DNA of 11,074 nucleotides, from NCBI GenBank assembly GCA_023231065.1, contig JALNWE010000088.1, positions 1 through 11,074 of the forward strand, in the 5' to 3' direction. Position numbers and translations under genes: made by a program. The notes beneath the pieces are model-generated. The model saw only the letters and a list, made by a program, of their open reading frames with translations. It searched no databases and was not told the DNA's origin. Positions 1 to 7,574 of this stretch are shown here, one piece after another. Source of the DNA: Bacteroidales bacterium. GTDB lineage: Bacteria > Bacteroidota > Bacteroidia > Bacteroidales > FEN-979. Positions within the stretch are counted from its first letter, which is position 1; the number at the start of each line of letters is the position of its first letter.

Positions 1-744
1 CGGAAAGACCAGGACCGCATCGTTATCGAAGGGGTAAGGGAAATTTCACTGGCCCTCCAGGCCGGTTTTATAATGGACTGCCTGTTTTTCTGCCACGAAA
101 TTCTTGATCCCGGAATATATACTCAGGTTATTGCCGGAGTCCCTGCAGCAACAGGGTTATTCGAGGTCACGGTTGATGTATATAATCGTATGGCATACCG
201 GAAAGGCCATGAAGGGATAATCGCCGTTGCAAAACCCAGGAGGCTGACCTTTTCTGATCTGATCTTTGGGAAAGATCCATTGGTTCTTATCCTTGAAACA
301 GTAGAAAAACCAGGTAATCTGGGAGCCCTTTTACGGACAGCGGATGCAGCGGGACTTGATGCGGTTATTATTTGTGACCCTCAAACCGACATTTATAATC
401 CAAACGCTATCCGATCGGGCATTGGTTGTGTTTTCACCATACCAGTCGTTACCGCTTCCACAGGCGAAACCATTGCCTGGTTACGCGAAAAAGGGATCAG
501 GTCCTATGGAACAGCGCTGACCGCTACCAGGTCCTATCATCAATCTGATTTTCGTCTGCCATGCGCCATCGTCATGGGATCAGAGGCAAACGGGCTCTCT
601 GGCGCCTGGCTGGAAGGCGCCGACCAGTTGATAAAAATTCCCATGATGGGAAAGATAGACTCAATGAATGTTTCTGTCTCCGCGGCCATTGTCATTTTTG
701 AAGCTATGCGCCAGCGGGATTTCAGTCATGCAGTAAAACCCTGA
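1..744 (+). CDS. SpoU/TrmH-family RNA 2'-O-ribose methyltransferase, 5' end outside window
   Basis: This enzyme transfers a methyl group from S-adenosylmethionine to a ribose 2'-hydroxyl in tRNA or rRNA, in the cytoplasm. The reading frame is open from base 1, and its first visible residues (DRIVIEGVREISLAL) belong to the SpoU substrate-binding domain. The gene therefore starts before the window, and the ATG at 73 is internal. About 247 residues are visible. The knotted SPOUT catalytic domain follows with all three family motifs: motif 1 around bases 280-345 (ETVEKPGNLGALLRTADAAG, with the conserved Asn and Arg), motif 2 around 571-600 (IVMGSEANGLS) and motif 3 around 637-690 (IPMMGKIDSMNVSVSAAI, which shapes the cofactor pocket). 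The target nucleotide cannot be told from sequence; RlmB-like 23S rRNA or TrmH-like tRNA methylation are both possible. It ends 33 bases before the stop of the convergent pseudouridine synthase gene. Confidence 0.93.
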   Translation, partial: RKDQDRIVIEGVREISLALQAGFIMDCLFFCHEILDPGIYTQVIAGVPAATGLFEVTVDVYNRMAYRKGHEGIIAVAKPRRLTFSDLIFGKDPLVLILETVEKPGNLGALLRTADAAGLDAVIICDPQTDIYNPNAIRSGIGCVFTIPVVTASTGETIAWLREKGIRSYGTALTATRSYHQSDFRLPCAIVMGSEANGLSGAWLEGADQLIKIPMMGKIDSMNVSVSAAIVIFEAMRQRDFSHAVKP

Positions 745-777
745 AGGCCGCGTAATTAAACCCTTTTCCCGTGTGCG

Positions 778-1653
778 TTATTTGTATTTTTCATCTCCGG
801 GTTTGAGCGCCAGAAAACTTTTGGGCATTTTACTTTTTACCTCTATTATCTGATCCGTTGCGGGGTGACGGAATGAAAGATAAAATGCATGCAGGCGTAT
901 CCGTCTTTCATAACGGTCATTGGCCCCATATCTCCGGTCCCCCACTACCGGACACCCCATTTCGGATAAATGGACCCGTATCTGATTCTTCCGCCCGGTC
1001 TCCAGCTCCACTTCTAATAAAGCATAATCGGGCGTCCGGTCCATCACCCTGTAATGGGTCACTGCACACTTGGCGCCATCCATCTCTTTGACCGAATGGA
1101 CCTTCTGGTCATTTCCTTCCATCAACCAACTGCGGATAGTCCCTGTATCGTTCACCGGCTGTCCCTCCACGAGGGCATAATAGAGCTTTTTGACCTCCTT
1201 CCATTGCTCTTTAAACCTCGTCTGAAGATCTTCACTTTTGGTGAAAACAAGCAATCCGGAAACTTCGCGGTCCAACCGGTGAACCACGAAAATCCGTTCT
1301 TTCCCTTTGGAATTTTCTTTCACATACCCCAGCATCTGCTGATAAAAAGAGGTGCCTCCCAAACCCCGGTCACCAATCGTAAGTAAGCCGGCTGGCTTTT
1401 CAGCTACCAGCAGATGTTCATCTTCAAAAAACACAGGATAAGGTGGTTTGATTTTCCCCGGACGGAATGTCTGCCGGTTATACTCAACAACATCCCCGGG
1501 GTTTACAACAGTAGCCGGGTTGGTCTCAAGCTTGCCATTAACTTTTACATTGCTGTGCGCAATCCATTTTTTTACCGTCGTCCTGGAAGCTTCATTGAAC
1601 GCTGTCAATAAAACTTCCATGAGCGAAATCTTCTCTTTTGATACAATTTTCAT
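778..1653 (-). CDS. RluA-family pseudouridine synthase with N-terminal S4 domain
   Basis: This enzyme isomerises specific uridines to pseudouridine in structured RNA, in the cytoplasm. From the ATG at 1653 it has 291 residues. Residues about 8-60 form an S4 RNA-binding domain (SRTTVKKWIAHSNVKVNG). The catalytic domain follows: a KPAGLLT segment, then HRLDREVSG, whose Asp (residue 128) is the RluA-family catalytic aspartate, and later RKNQIRVHLSEMGCPVVGD, the conserved C-terminal motif. The domain order and length fit RluD/RluC-like enzymes, but the target site is not predictable. A TTG at 1659 is in frame two codons upstream and has AGGTG seven bases before it, so it is an alternative start; I prefer the ATG. 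The gene lies 23 bases after the EEP gene on the same strand, which suggests co-transcription. Confidence 0.93.
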   Translation of the reverse strand: MKIVSKEKISLMEVLLTAFNEASRTTVKKWIAHSNVKVNGKLETNPATVVNPGDVVEYNRQTFRPGKIKPPYPVFFEDEHLLVAEKPAGLLTIGDRGLGGTSFYQQMLGYVKENSKGKERIFVVHRLDREVSGLLVFTKSEDLQTRFKEQWKEVKKLYYALVEGQPVNDTGTIRSWLMEGNDQKVHSVKEMDGAKCAVTHYRVMDRTPDYALLEVELETGRKNQIRVHLSEMGCPVVGDRRYGANDRYERRIRLHAFYLSFRHPATDQIIEVKSKMPKSFLALKPGDEKYK

Positions 1654-1676
1654 TTTCAATTTTTTTCACCTGATCG

Positions 1677-2747
1677 TTACTTCACTATTTCCATCCTCAT
1701 AACTACAGGTTGATGATCAGAATATTCAAAATCAGTTAACAGTGTCTTTACTTCCTTAACCGCTATATTGGGCGACACCACAAAAAAATCAATCAGCGTT
1801 GTCTTCGTCTTGCCTTTTTTATAAGGCATATCGGCAAACCGGTTGCTGGGGTGCAGCGGATCAAAAACAAATTTCCAGCCGGGAAAAACAGCTTGATTAA
1901 CGGGTAAGTCCACAGTAGTTACAAGGTCGCCCGAAATGACCGTTCCGGGTTGGAACCCCGCCGGATTACTGTTCCAATCCCCGCCGGCAATAACGTAATT
2001 ACCGCGCGAATATTCTTCCCGCGCAAAAGAACCGAGTATCTGCAACTCATTTTTACGCAACTCCCCGGTCGAATCAAACGCTGAATTATGGGTGTTGATC
2101 AATATTAACTCTTTGTCGTTTCCCAGCTTGAATTTCATGATCAGAAAACAGCGTTTCAGCATAAAAAGATTTTTTGGCCAGGGATAGACATTGCCAAAAG
2201 GGACCATTTCCACGGCGTCAGGATGAAATCTGGAAAACGTGGTTAACCCTGATTCCACATGCCCCATGGGCTGATACAGCGGCATCGGGACAAACCGGCA
2301 ATCATAATTCTTCCCGAAAATATAGTAAAATCCGGGAAGTTCCTGATCAAGCGCGGTCAATTCATTGGTAAAATGAGTCCGTTTTGCCTTAATATCGACC
2401 TCCTGAACAAATAAAAAATCAACCGAGTCATTCTCCCGGATACAGGTCTTTATCCCCTGTAAACATTTGTTAAATATTGATTTTTCAGGAATTACATTTT
2501 TCCCTCCGTCATAAAAAAAATCCAGCTCTCTCCCCATGCCGGCATATCCGATGTTCCAGGTCATTATAGTGTATTCCCGTTGAGATGGGGCAAGGGCCTG
2601 CCCGCTCCCCCGGATTTCGGGTTCCATTATTTGACGCGGGTTATATTCCATGACAGTCATGATGGTAAAAAATCCAATAATGAATAAAATGAGTAAAACA
2701 AATACGGATCCTGACACCCAAAACAACGTCCGGACAAGTTTTGACAT
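1677..2747 (-). CDS. Membrane-anchored endonuclease/exonuclease/phosphatase (EEP) family hydrolase
   Basis: This is a Mg2+-dependent phosphodiesterase of the DNase I-like fold, a family covering nucleases, sphingomyelinases and inositol phosphatases. From the ATG at 2747 it has 356 residues. Residues about 8-33 form one hydrophobic helix preceded by Lys and Arg, so the rest probably lies in the periplasm. EEP motifs appear in order: MTWNIGYAGMG (metal-binding Asn65), FLFVQEVD (Glu116), INTHNSAFD, GGDWNSNPAG (Asp257 and Asn259), LIDFFVVS, and YSDHQPVVM (catalytic His345). All key residues are present, so it should be active. The substrate is unknown; a secreted or anchored phosphodiesterase acting on nucleic acids or lipids is an inference. 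A TTG two codons upstream at 2753 is in frame, but ATG is the likelier start. It is the first gene of a probable two-gene unit with the pseudouridine synthase, with no obvious functional link. Confidence 0.9.
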   Translation of the reverse strand: MSKLVRTLFWVSGSVFVLLILFIIGFFTIMTVMEYNPRQIMEPEIRGSGQALAPSQREYTIMTWNIGYAGMGRELDFFYDGGKNVIPEKSIFNKCLQGIKTCIRENDSVDFLFVQEVDIKAKRTHFTNELTALDQELPGFYYIFGKNYDCRFVPMPLYQPMGHVESGLTTFSRFHPDAVEMVPFGNVYPWPKNLFMLKRCFLIMKFKLGNDKELILINTHNSAFDSTGELRKNELQILGSFAREEYSRGNYVIAGGDWNSNPAGFQPGTVISGDLVTTVDLPVNQAVFPGWKFVFDPLHPSNRFADMPYKKGKTKTTLIDFFVVSPNIAVKEVKTLLTDFEYSDHQPVVMRMEIVK

Positions 2748-2823
2748 AAACAATGGATAAAAATCCTAAATTACGCTTTTTTATTAATTTTACTTTTTAA
2801 TTGTGTTAAGACCTTAATCTTCG
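2748..2823. promoter_or_regulatory. AT-rich divergent intergenic region, EEP gene / GH3 operon
   Basis: These 76 bases separate two genes transcribed away from each other, so they should hold both promoters. The stretch is strongly AT-rich. On the plus strand, TAATTTTA at 2785-2792 and TAATTGTG at 2798-2805 each match the Bacteroidota -7 element TAnnTTTG at all but one fixed position. Neither has a convincing TTTG or TTG some 20 bases upstream. The promoter role is inferred from gene orientation, and I do not choose between the candidates. Confidence 0.4.
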
Positions 2824-4368
2824 ATGCCAATCCTTGGTTCCCTTATCAGAAAAGCTTACGAACTTCGTCAATTCCCTATTGACATTTCGGTTTTAAACCC
2901 CGTTGTTGAACAGGCAAAAGTCCTGAAAAAATTGCTGTTGAGGGCACAGAATACCGCCCTCGGAGAGCATTATGGCTTTGGAAATATAGTATCATCTCCT
3001 GATTTCGTGGACCTTTTCAGGAAAACTGTTCCTGTTCATGATTATGGCTCCATGTTTAATAACTGGTGGTACCGGAGCCTGAACGGGGAGGCCTATGTGG
3101 CCTGGCCCGGTAAGGTAAAATATTTCGCGCTGACTTCAGGAACCTCCAATGACTCTTCAAAGCATATTCCGGTAACCATGGATATGCTTCGTGCCATTAA
3201 AAAAGCAAGCATACGACAACTGGTTTCAACAACAAAATATGGTTTCCCGGATGAATTTTACGAAAAAGGAATTTTAATGATCGGGGGGAGCACGCATCTG
3301 CAATATAACGGCACCTACTATCAGGGTGATCTTTCGGGTATAACGGCTGGCAATATTCCTTTTTGGTTTCAACATTTTTATAAACCCGGCCAGGCTATTT
3401 CCCGGGAACAAGAATGGTCGGTTAAACTCAACGAAATAGTAAGAAATGCCATCAACTGGGATATCGGAATTATTGTCGGGGTTCCTGCCTGGATACAGAT
3501 CATCATGGAAAAGATCATTGCCCATCATGGGGTGAATTCCATTCACGATATCTGGCCTAATCTGGCGGCTTATGTCCACAGCGGTGTCTCTATTGAACCT
3601 TACAGGAAAAGCCTTGATCATTTATTTACCCACCCGATCTTGTATAATGAATCCTATCTTGCCTCTGAGGGATATATTGCATACCAGCAACCAGGAAATA
3701 AACAGGGAATGGAGATTATTCTCGACAATGGCATATTTTACGAGTTTATCCCCTTTAATAATACCAACTTTGACAGCGAGGGCGAGATAGTGACAAATCC
3801 GGAAACCTATACAATCGGCGAAGTTGAAGAGAACAAAGAATATGCCCTGTTACTTACAACCTGTGCCGGCGCATGGCGTTACCTGATCGGTGATACCATA
3901 AAATTCGTCTCCAGGGAAAAAAATGAAATTGTTCTCACCGGGAGGACCAAACATTTTATCAGCCTGTGCGGGGAACATTTATCGCAGGACAACATGAACC
4001 GCGCCATCCGCATGCTCCAGGATGATCTGAATGTGAAGATCAATGAATTTACCATCACCGGGATCCGCTTTGGAAATCTGTTTGCCCATAAATGGTATCT
4101 GGGCACCGATGATCATCTTGATCCTGTTGTCGCTGCCGAAAAACTGGATACTTACCTGAAAATGCTCAATGACGATTACCGTGTGGAAAGGATTGAAGCC
4201 ATAAAGAATGTTTCTGCAGAAGTTTTACCTTTGCAGGCCTTCCGCGACTGGATGAAAATCAAAGGAAAAGAAGGCGGCGCCCACAAGTTCCCCAGGGTTC
4301 TGAAAAACGAACAATTAGAACAATGGGAAGGGCACATTAAATCATATATCATTCAATCTGACTTATAA
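2824..4368 (+). CDS. GH3-family acyl-adenylating enzyme (acyl acid amido synthetase-like)
   Basis: GH3 proteins belong to the ANL adenylating superfamily. The plant members activate a carboxylic acid with ATP and join it to an amino acid. The bacterial homologues are mostly uncharacterised, so substrate and product are unknown here. The protein has 514 residues, near the lower end of the family's length, and looks complete. ATP-binding motif 1 is at residues 103-113 (LTSGTSNDSSK, as in the family's SGTS loop). Motif 2 is at 274-283 (YNESYLASEG). Motif 3 is at 340-361, with WRYLIGDTIKF matching the plant YRxGD core. The hinge-like LTGRTKHFISLCGEHLS is at 371-387. There is no signal peptide, so it should be cytosolic. 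Its stop codon directly abuts the start of a LysE-type exporter, suggesting that the product or an amino acid substrate is exported. The start ATG follows a short AT-rich divergent region, and I see no Shine-Dalgarno sequence. Confidence 0.92.
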   Translation: MPILGSLIRKAYELRQFPIDISVLNPVVEQAKVLKKLLLRAQNTALGEHYGFGNIVSSPDFVDLFRKTVPVHDYGSMFNNWWYRSLNGEAYVAWPGKVKYFALTSGTSNDSSKHIPVTMDMLRAIKKASIRQLVSTTKYGFPDEFYEKGILMIGGSTHLQYNGTYYQGDLSGITAGNIPFWFQHFYKPGQAISREQEWSVKLNEIVRNAINWDIGIIVGVPAWIQIIMEKIIAHHGVNSIHDIWPNLAAYVHSGVSIEPYRKSLDHLFTHPILYNESYLASEGYIAYQQPGNKQGMEIILDNGIFYEFIPFNNTNFDSEGEIVTNPETYTIGEVEENKEYALLLTTCAGAWRYLIGDTIKFVSREKNEIVLTGRTKHFISLCGEHLSQDNMNRAIRMLQDDLNVKINEFTITGIRFGNLFAHKWYLGTDDHLDPVVAAEKLDTYLKMLNDDYRVERIEAIKNVSAEVLPLQAFRDWMKIKGKEGGAHKFPRVLKNEQLEQWEGHIKSYIIQSDL

Positions 4369-5040
4369 ATGGTTTCTGCGCTACATCCATTGTTCGAAGG
4401 GATGATCCTCGGGTTGACGGTTGCCATTACACTGGGGCCTGCCTTGTTTGCGCTGCTTCAGACAAGCCTTAAACATGGAATTAAAATAGGGATCTTTCTG
4501 GCATTGGGTATTTTTTCAAGCGACCTGACCCTGGTGGTTGGATGCTTTTTTGGCGCTACCCAGATCATTACCGATCCCGGTTATCACCTCTTCCTTGGCA
4601 TTTTTGGAGGAGTGGTATTATGTGCTTATGGTCTCTATACATTTTTTAAAAAAGTTTCATTGACAGAACAGGTTGAAGCCATCGATGAAATAAAGGTTAA
4701 AAAAAAGGGGGCCCTTCCTTACTTTTTTAAAGGGTTTGTACTTAATATCGCCAATCCTATGTTATGGGCGTTCTGGATCACTTCGGTGGTCGCTATCACC
4801 GCAACTTACGGCGGGGACAAAAAAAATGTTGCGCTGTTTTTCGCCGGGACATTAGGAATTATACTGACCACGGATATTCTGAAAGTTGTTTTGGCCAATA
4901 AGATAAAATTTGCCGGAAATCCTCAGGTTAAACTATGGATGAACCGGATCGTTGGATTGCTATTCCTTGTCATTGGCCTTTTTATAATTACGGGTTCCTT
5001 GCTGGAGTATTTCAGGGGGATCTCAATAAAAGTTCCTTAA
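4369..5040 (+). CDS. LysE-family amino acid/metabolite exporter
   Basis: This is an inner-membrane exporter of the LysE/RhtB superfamily, whose known members export amino acids and related small molecules. It has 223 residues, the usual family size, with about six hydrophobic segments near residues 10-33, 38-62, 73-93, 118-145, 152-172 and 190-215. The family signature GPALFALLQTSLKHG is at 23-37, and a second conserved region, KGFVLNIANPMLWAFW, begins the fourth segment. The ATG at 4369 is the base after the TAA of the GH3 gene (TAAATG) and lies in the same frame. No purine-rich Shine-Dalgarno site precedes it, so translation probably depends on ribosomes finishing GH3. The export substrate cannot be read from sequence; an amino acid or conjugate linked to the GH3 reaction is an inference. 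Confidence 0.92.
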   Translation: MVSALHPLFEGMILGLTVAITLGPALFALLQTSLKHGIKIGIFLALGIFSSDLTLVVGCFFGATQIITDPGYHLFLGIFGGVVLCAYGLYTFFKKVSLTEQVEAIDEIKVKKKGALPYFFKGFVLNIANPMLWAFWITSVVAITATYGGDKKNVALFFAGTLGIILTTDILKVVLANKIKFAGNPQVKLWMNRIVGLLFLVIGLFIITGSLLEYFRGISIKVP

Positions 5041-5071
5041 TGTATGTTAACCGCTTATTAAACCAAACGTT

Positions 5072-5638
5072 ATGGCTGAAAAAAAATTTAAAAACTGGTG
5101 GTTCCTTGCGGTGAACGGAATCATTTTCATTCTTTTTGGCCTGATGGTCCTCTTTAACACAAACGAAGCCATTCAGGCCATGATCAAATATTTCGGGGCC
5201 TGCCTGTTGGTACTGGGCGTTATCCTTCTGATTGTCGGGATAAACAATTTCCGAAAAGATAAACAATCGGGATTGGTCCTCTTTGAATCCATCGCGGTAA
5301 TAGCTATCGGTCTGGTCCTCGCGTTTTTTCCGGATGCTTCAGTGAACCTCTTCATGATCCTGGTTGGGGTCTGGTTCGTGATCATGGGAATTGTCCAATT
5401 GGCTATCCTCGCCACCCTCAGGGATTTTTCGTCTTTCAAAAACGGTTTGCTGATCAATGGTTTGCTTACCCTCGGACTGGGAATTTCCCTTTTCTTTCAT
5501 CCTTTCTCCTGGGCAGTATTCCTGGTAAAAATCATCGGGATCCTGGCAGTCCTTTTCGGAATTCTTCTGATATGGTTTTCCTTTCTCCTTCGTAAGGTGA
5601 TCCTGTCGGAAACAAAAGAAACCGTGGAAATTAAATAA
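5072..5638 (+). CDS. DUF308/HdeD-like six-helix membrane protein
   Basis: This is a 188-residue integral membrane protein of the DUF308 group, which includes the acid-resistance membrane protein HdeD; its biochemical role is unknown. Six hydrophobic helices are visible near residues 9-28, 37-57, 68-87, 91-113, 124-142 and 147-172. They form three helix pairs, each with a Gly-rich turn and a small-residue pattern (NGIIFILFG, SIAVIAIGLVLAF, NGLLTLGLGISLF), as expected of the internally repeated family. Charged residues are nearly confined to the N-terminus (AEKKFKN), the loops and the C-terminal tail (LRKVILSETKETVEIK). It starts 31 bases after the LysE gene on the same strand and probably closes the GH3 operon. 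Its last 8 bases overlap the end of the convergent LytTR regulator gene. Confidence 0.85.
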   Translation: MAEKKFKNWWFLAVNGIIFILFGLMVLFNTNEAIQAMIKYFGACLLVLGVILLIVGINNFRKDKQSGLVLFESIAVIAIGLVLAFFPDASVNLFMILVGVWFVIMGIVQLAILATLRDFSSFKNGLLINGLLTLGLGISLFFHPFSWAVFLVKIIGILAVLFGILLIWFSFLLRKVILSETKETVEIK

Positions 5639-6347
5639 ATTTGATCAGCCGCTCAAATTCGGCTTTGAAGTTGGTACCGACCGGAATCAGCCGGTCCCGG
5701 ATCTTTACATGGTTCCCTTCAATCATTTCAATCCGCGATAATGCAATGATAAATGATTTATGAATCCGTGGAAATGATTTGGCAGGTAATAAACTTTCAA
5801 TGTTTTTCAGGGATTGATAACTGACGATCATTTTGTCGTTGGTATAGATCTTTACATAATCTCCCAATGCTTCAATATAGAGGATCTCAGACAGGTTTAC
5901 CTTATACGTTTTTTTACTTGATTTTATAAATATGAAGGAATCTTCTGCCCGCTCGGTATCGTGAACTTCTGCATGAGGGGCCCCTTTCACCCTGAGTAAC
6001 TCTGACGCTTTTTGTACCGCCTTTAAAAACCGGTCAAAGGCAAACGGTTTCATGAGATAGTCGATTACATCCAGCTCATATCCTTGTAAGGCATATTCCG
6101 AATAGGCAGTGGTAATGATGACAAGCGGTGGGTTCTTTATGGTCTTCAGAAAATCCATTCCGCTGAGCCGGGGCATATTGATATCGAGGAATAACAGGTG
6201 GATTTCCTGTTGATGCAATATTTCAATGGCCTCCAGCGCGTTATTACACTTTTTTACGATCTCGAGATAAGACAGGTTTTCGGCGTACCGTTCAATGACA
6301 CGCTGGGCCAAAGGCTCATCATCGATGATCAGACAGCGGATGTTCAT
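5631..6347 (-). CDS. LytTR-family response regulator
   Basis: This is a DNA-binding response regulator of the LytR/AlgR type, 238 residues. The receiver domain covers about residues 1-120: acidic pair Asp9-Asp10, phosphoacceptor Asp55 (LLFLDINMPRLSG), Thr80 and Lys100 (DYLMKPF), so every phosphorylation residue is present. A linker of about 20 residues leads to the LytTR domain (about 137-235), with the typical segments LSEILYIEALGDYVKIYT, SFPRIHKSFIIAL and PVGTNFKAEF. Its ATG overlaps the stop codon of the upstream kinase gene in an ATGA, so the two are translationally coupled and almost certainly partners. Targets are unknown. The kinase's own promoter and the divergent S46 peptidase promoter are the nearest candidates. 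Confidence 0.96.
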   Translation of the reverse strand: MNIRCLIIDDEPLAQRVIERYAENLSYLEIVKKCNNALEAIEILHQQEIHLLFLDINMPRLSGMDFLKTIKNPPLVIITTAYSEYALQGYELDVIDYLMKPFAFDRFLKAVQKASELLRVKGAPHAEVHDTERAEDSFIFIKSSKKTYKVNLSEILYIEALGDYVKIYTNDKMIVSYQSLKNIESLLPAKSFPRIHKSFIIALSRIEMIEGNHVKIRDRLIPVGTNFKAEFERLIKFI

Positions 6348-7396
6348 GATATAATTAAGGTTAAATCGGCGCTATAAAGATTGTCAGCATCATGGATGAT
6401 CAGTGTATGCTTTTCGGGATAAAGCAGTTCAAGGCGCTTTTTCACATTGACCAGTCCGATACCGCCATGTGATTGGTCCTGTGGCTGGGGTTCTTTATTG
6501 TTTTCGATAAAAAATCCGACCCTGTCTGTCCGTTCAAGATTAAAGGTAATATGAATAAAAGGATGCGACCCCCTGGATTTAGCGCCGTGTTTAAATGCGT
6601 TTTCTATAAAGGCAATGTAAAGCAGAGGCTCTGTTTTATTCTGAAAATTTTCACCCTTGATATCGAAAGTCAAAGTCAGGCTTTCATCTGTACGGAGCCG
6701 TTCGAGGTAAATATAGCTTTGCAAAAAACCGAGTTGTTTGCCGATGGCAACCTGATCATCTTTGGATTCATAAATCAAATAACGCATCAGATCCGAAAGT
6801 TTTAATATCAGCTCTGGCGCTTTTTCCGATTTATCTAAAGTCAGTGAATAAAGGCTGTTGAGCGTGTTAAAGAAAAAATGAGGATTGATCTGTGCCTTTA
6901 AGGCCCGTAATTCAGCCTCGATCTTTTGCTTTTCGACTTCTTTCATACGCAGTTCAACACCCTGCATCTTCACGGAATCGCGCATAAGCTTGAACAAAGT
7001 AGATACAACCAGGAAAATTAAAACAAGGATGAGTTCGGCAATAACTTCGGAGAAAAAATTGGGATGCTGCTCTCCTTCAAAAAAATAGGAGACGACAAAA
7101 TTCAGGATAATAAACAGGAAAATATTAGCTGTCTCCAACAACAAAAACAGTCCATAGCGCTGCCGGTTAAAAAAAGCGGGAATAAGCCACAATAAATTGA
7201 TATAAACTGAAACCGCAAGAAAAAAAATAGTTACCAGGATATTGGTCGCCAGGGTGATATCAATATCTGAAATGTTAAAATCCCCCCTTGTATAAAATAG
7301 TACCACGGTAAACAGGACAATACTGACAATCCAGAAAATAACATGGGGAATAAGAGGGTGTTTCCTGTTCTTACGTATAAATCCTTTTAAGATCAT
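6344..7396 (-). CDS. LytS/YehU-type sensor histidine kinase
   Basis: This is a membrane sensor kinase that autophosphorylates and passes phosphate to the LytTR regulator encoded just downstream. It has 350 residues. Four membrane helices lie near residues 15-36, 48-74, 82-106 and 114-137, with only short loops between them and no large periplasmic sensor domain, so the signal is probably sensed in or at the membrane. A short coiled-coil (about 141-166) leads to the His_kinase domain motif ALKAQINPHFFFNTLNSLYS, with phosphoacceptor His173. The ATP-binding region has the N-box (YIAFIENAFKHG, Glu265 and Asn266) and the G-box (HGGIGLVNVKKRL, Gly311-Gly314). The kinase is therefore complete. The ATG at 7396 is the only sensible start and faces the 274-base region shared with the S46 peptidase gene. 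Confidence 0.96.
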   Translation of the reverse strand: MILKGFIRKNRKHPLIPHVIFWIVSIVLFTVVLFYTRGDFNISDIDITLATNILVTIFFLAVSVYINLLWLIPAFFNRQRYGLFLLLETANIFLFIILNFVVSYFFEGEQHPNFFSEVIAELILVLIFLVVSTLFKLMRDSVKMQGVELRMKEVEKQKIEAELRALKAQINPHFFFNTLNSLYSLTLDKSEKAPELILKLSDLMRYLIYESKDDQVAIGKQLGFLQSYIYLERLRTDESLTLTFDIKGENFQNKTEPLLYIAFIENAFKHGAKSRGSHPFIHITFNLERTDRVGFFIENNKEPQPQDQSHGGIGLVNVKKRLELLYPEKHTLIIHDADNLYSADLTLIIS

Positions 7397-7574
7397 CCTG
7401 GCGGTTTTTTGGCAAATATGATAATTGCCCGGGTCAATTTCAATCTTTTTTGATGTATCCTGACAAAAACTGGATGAAAATAAGAATTTATGGGGTATCC
7501 CTTACAGTTTCATCAGCAAAATGTTAACAGTCACCGAGAATATTAAGGATTCGTCTAAAAAAAGGAAACGGGAA

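Noticed and set aside
73..744. A separate 223-residue methyltransferase starting at ATG 73
   Set aside because: The frame is open from base 1, and the residues before position 73 belong to the SpoU substrate-binding domain, so the ATG is internal and the gene is truncated by the window edge.
745..777. Bidirectional terminator between the methyltransferase and pseudouridine synthase genes
   Set aside because: I could not find a stem of useful length; only short A/T runs are present.
1654..1659. TTG start for the pseudouridine synthase
   Set aside because: An ATG lies two codons downstream and the S4 domain begins after it. The AGGTG before the TTG keeps it possible, but it is less likely in a group that makes little use of such sites.
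858..1702. Several open frames of 65-110 codons on the plus strand opposite the pseudouridine synthase
   Set aside because: They lie antisense to a well-conserved gene, have no recognisable domain, and read as low-quality translations of the opposite strand.
2748..2753. TTG start for the EEP gene
   Set aside because: An ATG two codons downstream gives a normal N-terminus before the membrane helix.
3274..4106. Open frames of 72-115 codons overlapping the GH3 gene on both strands
   Set aside because: They are shadows of a strongly supported gene; no motif or start signal supports them.
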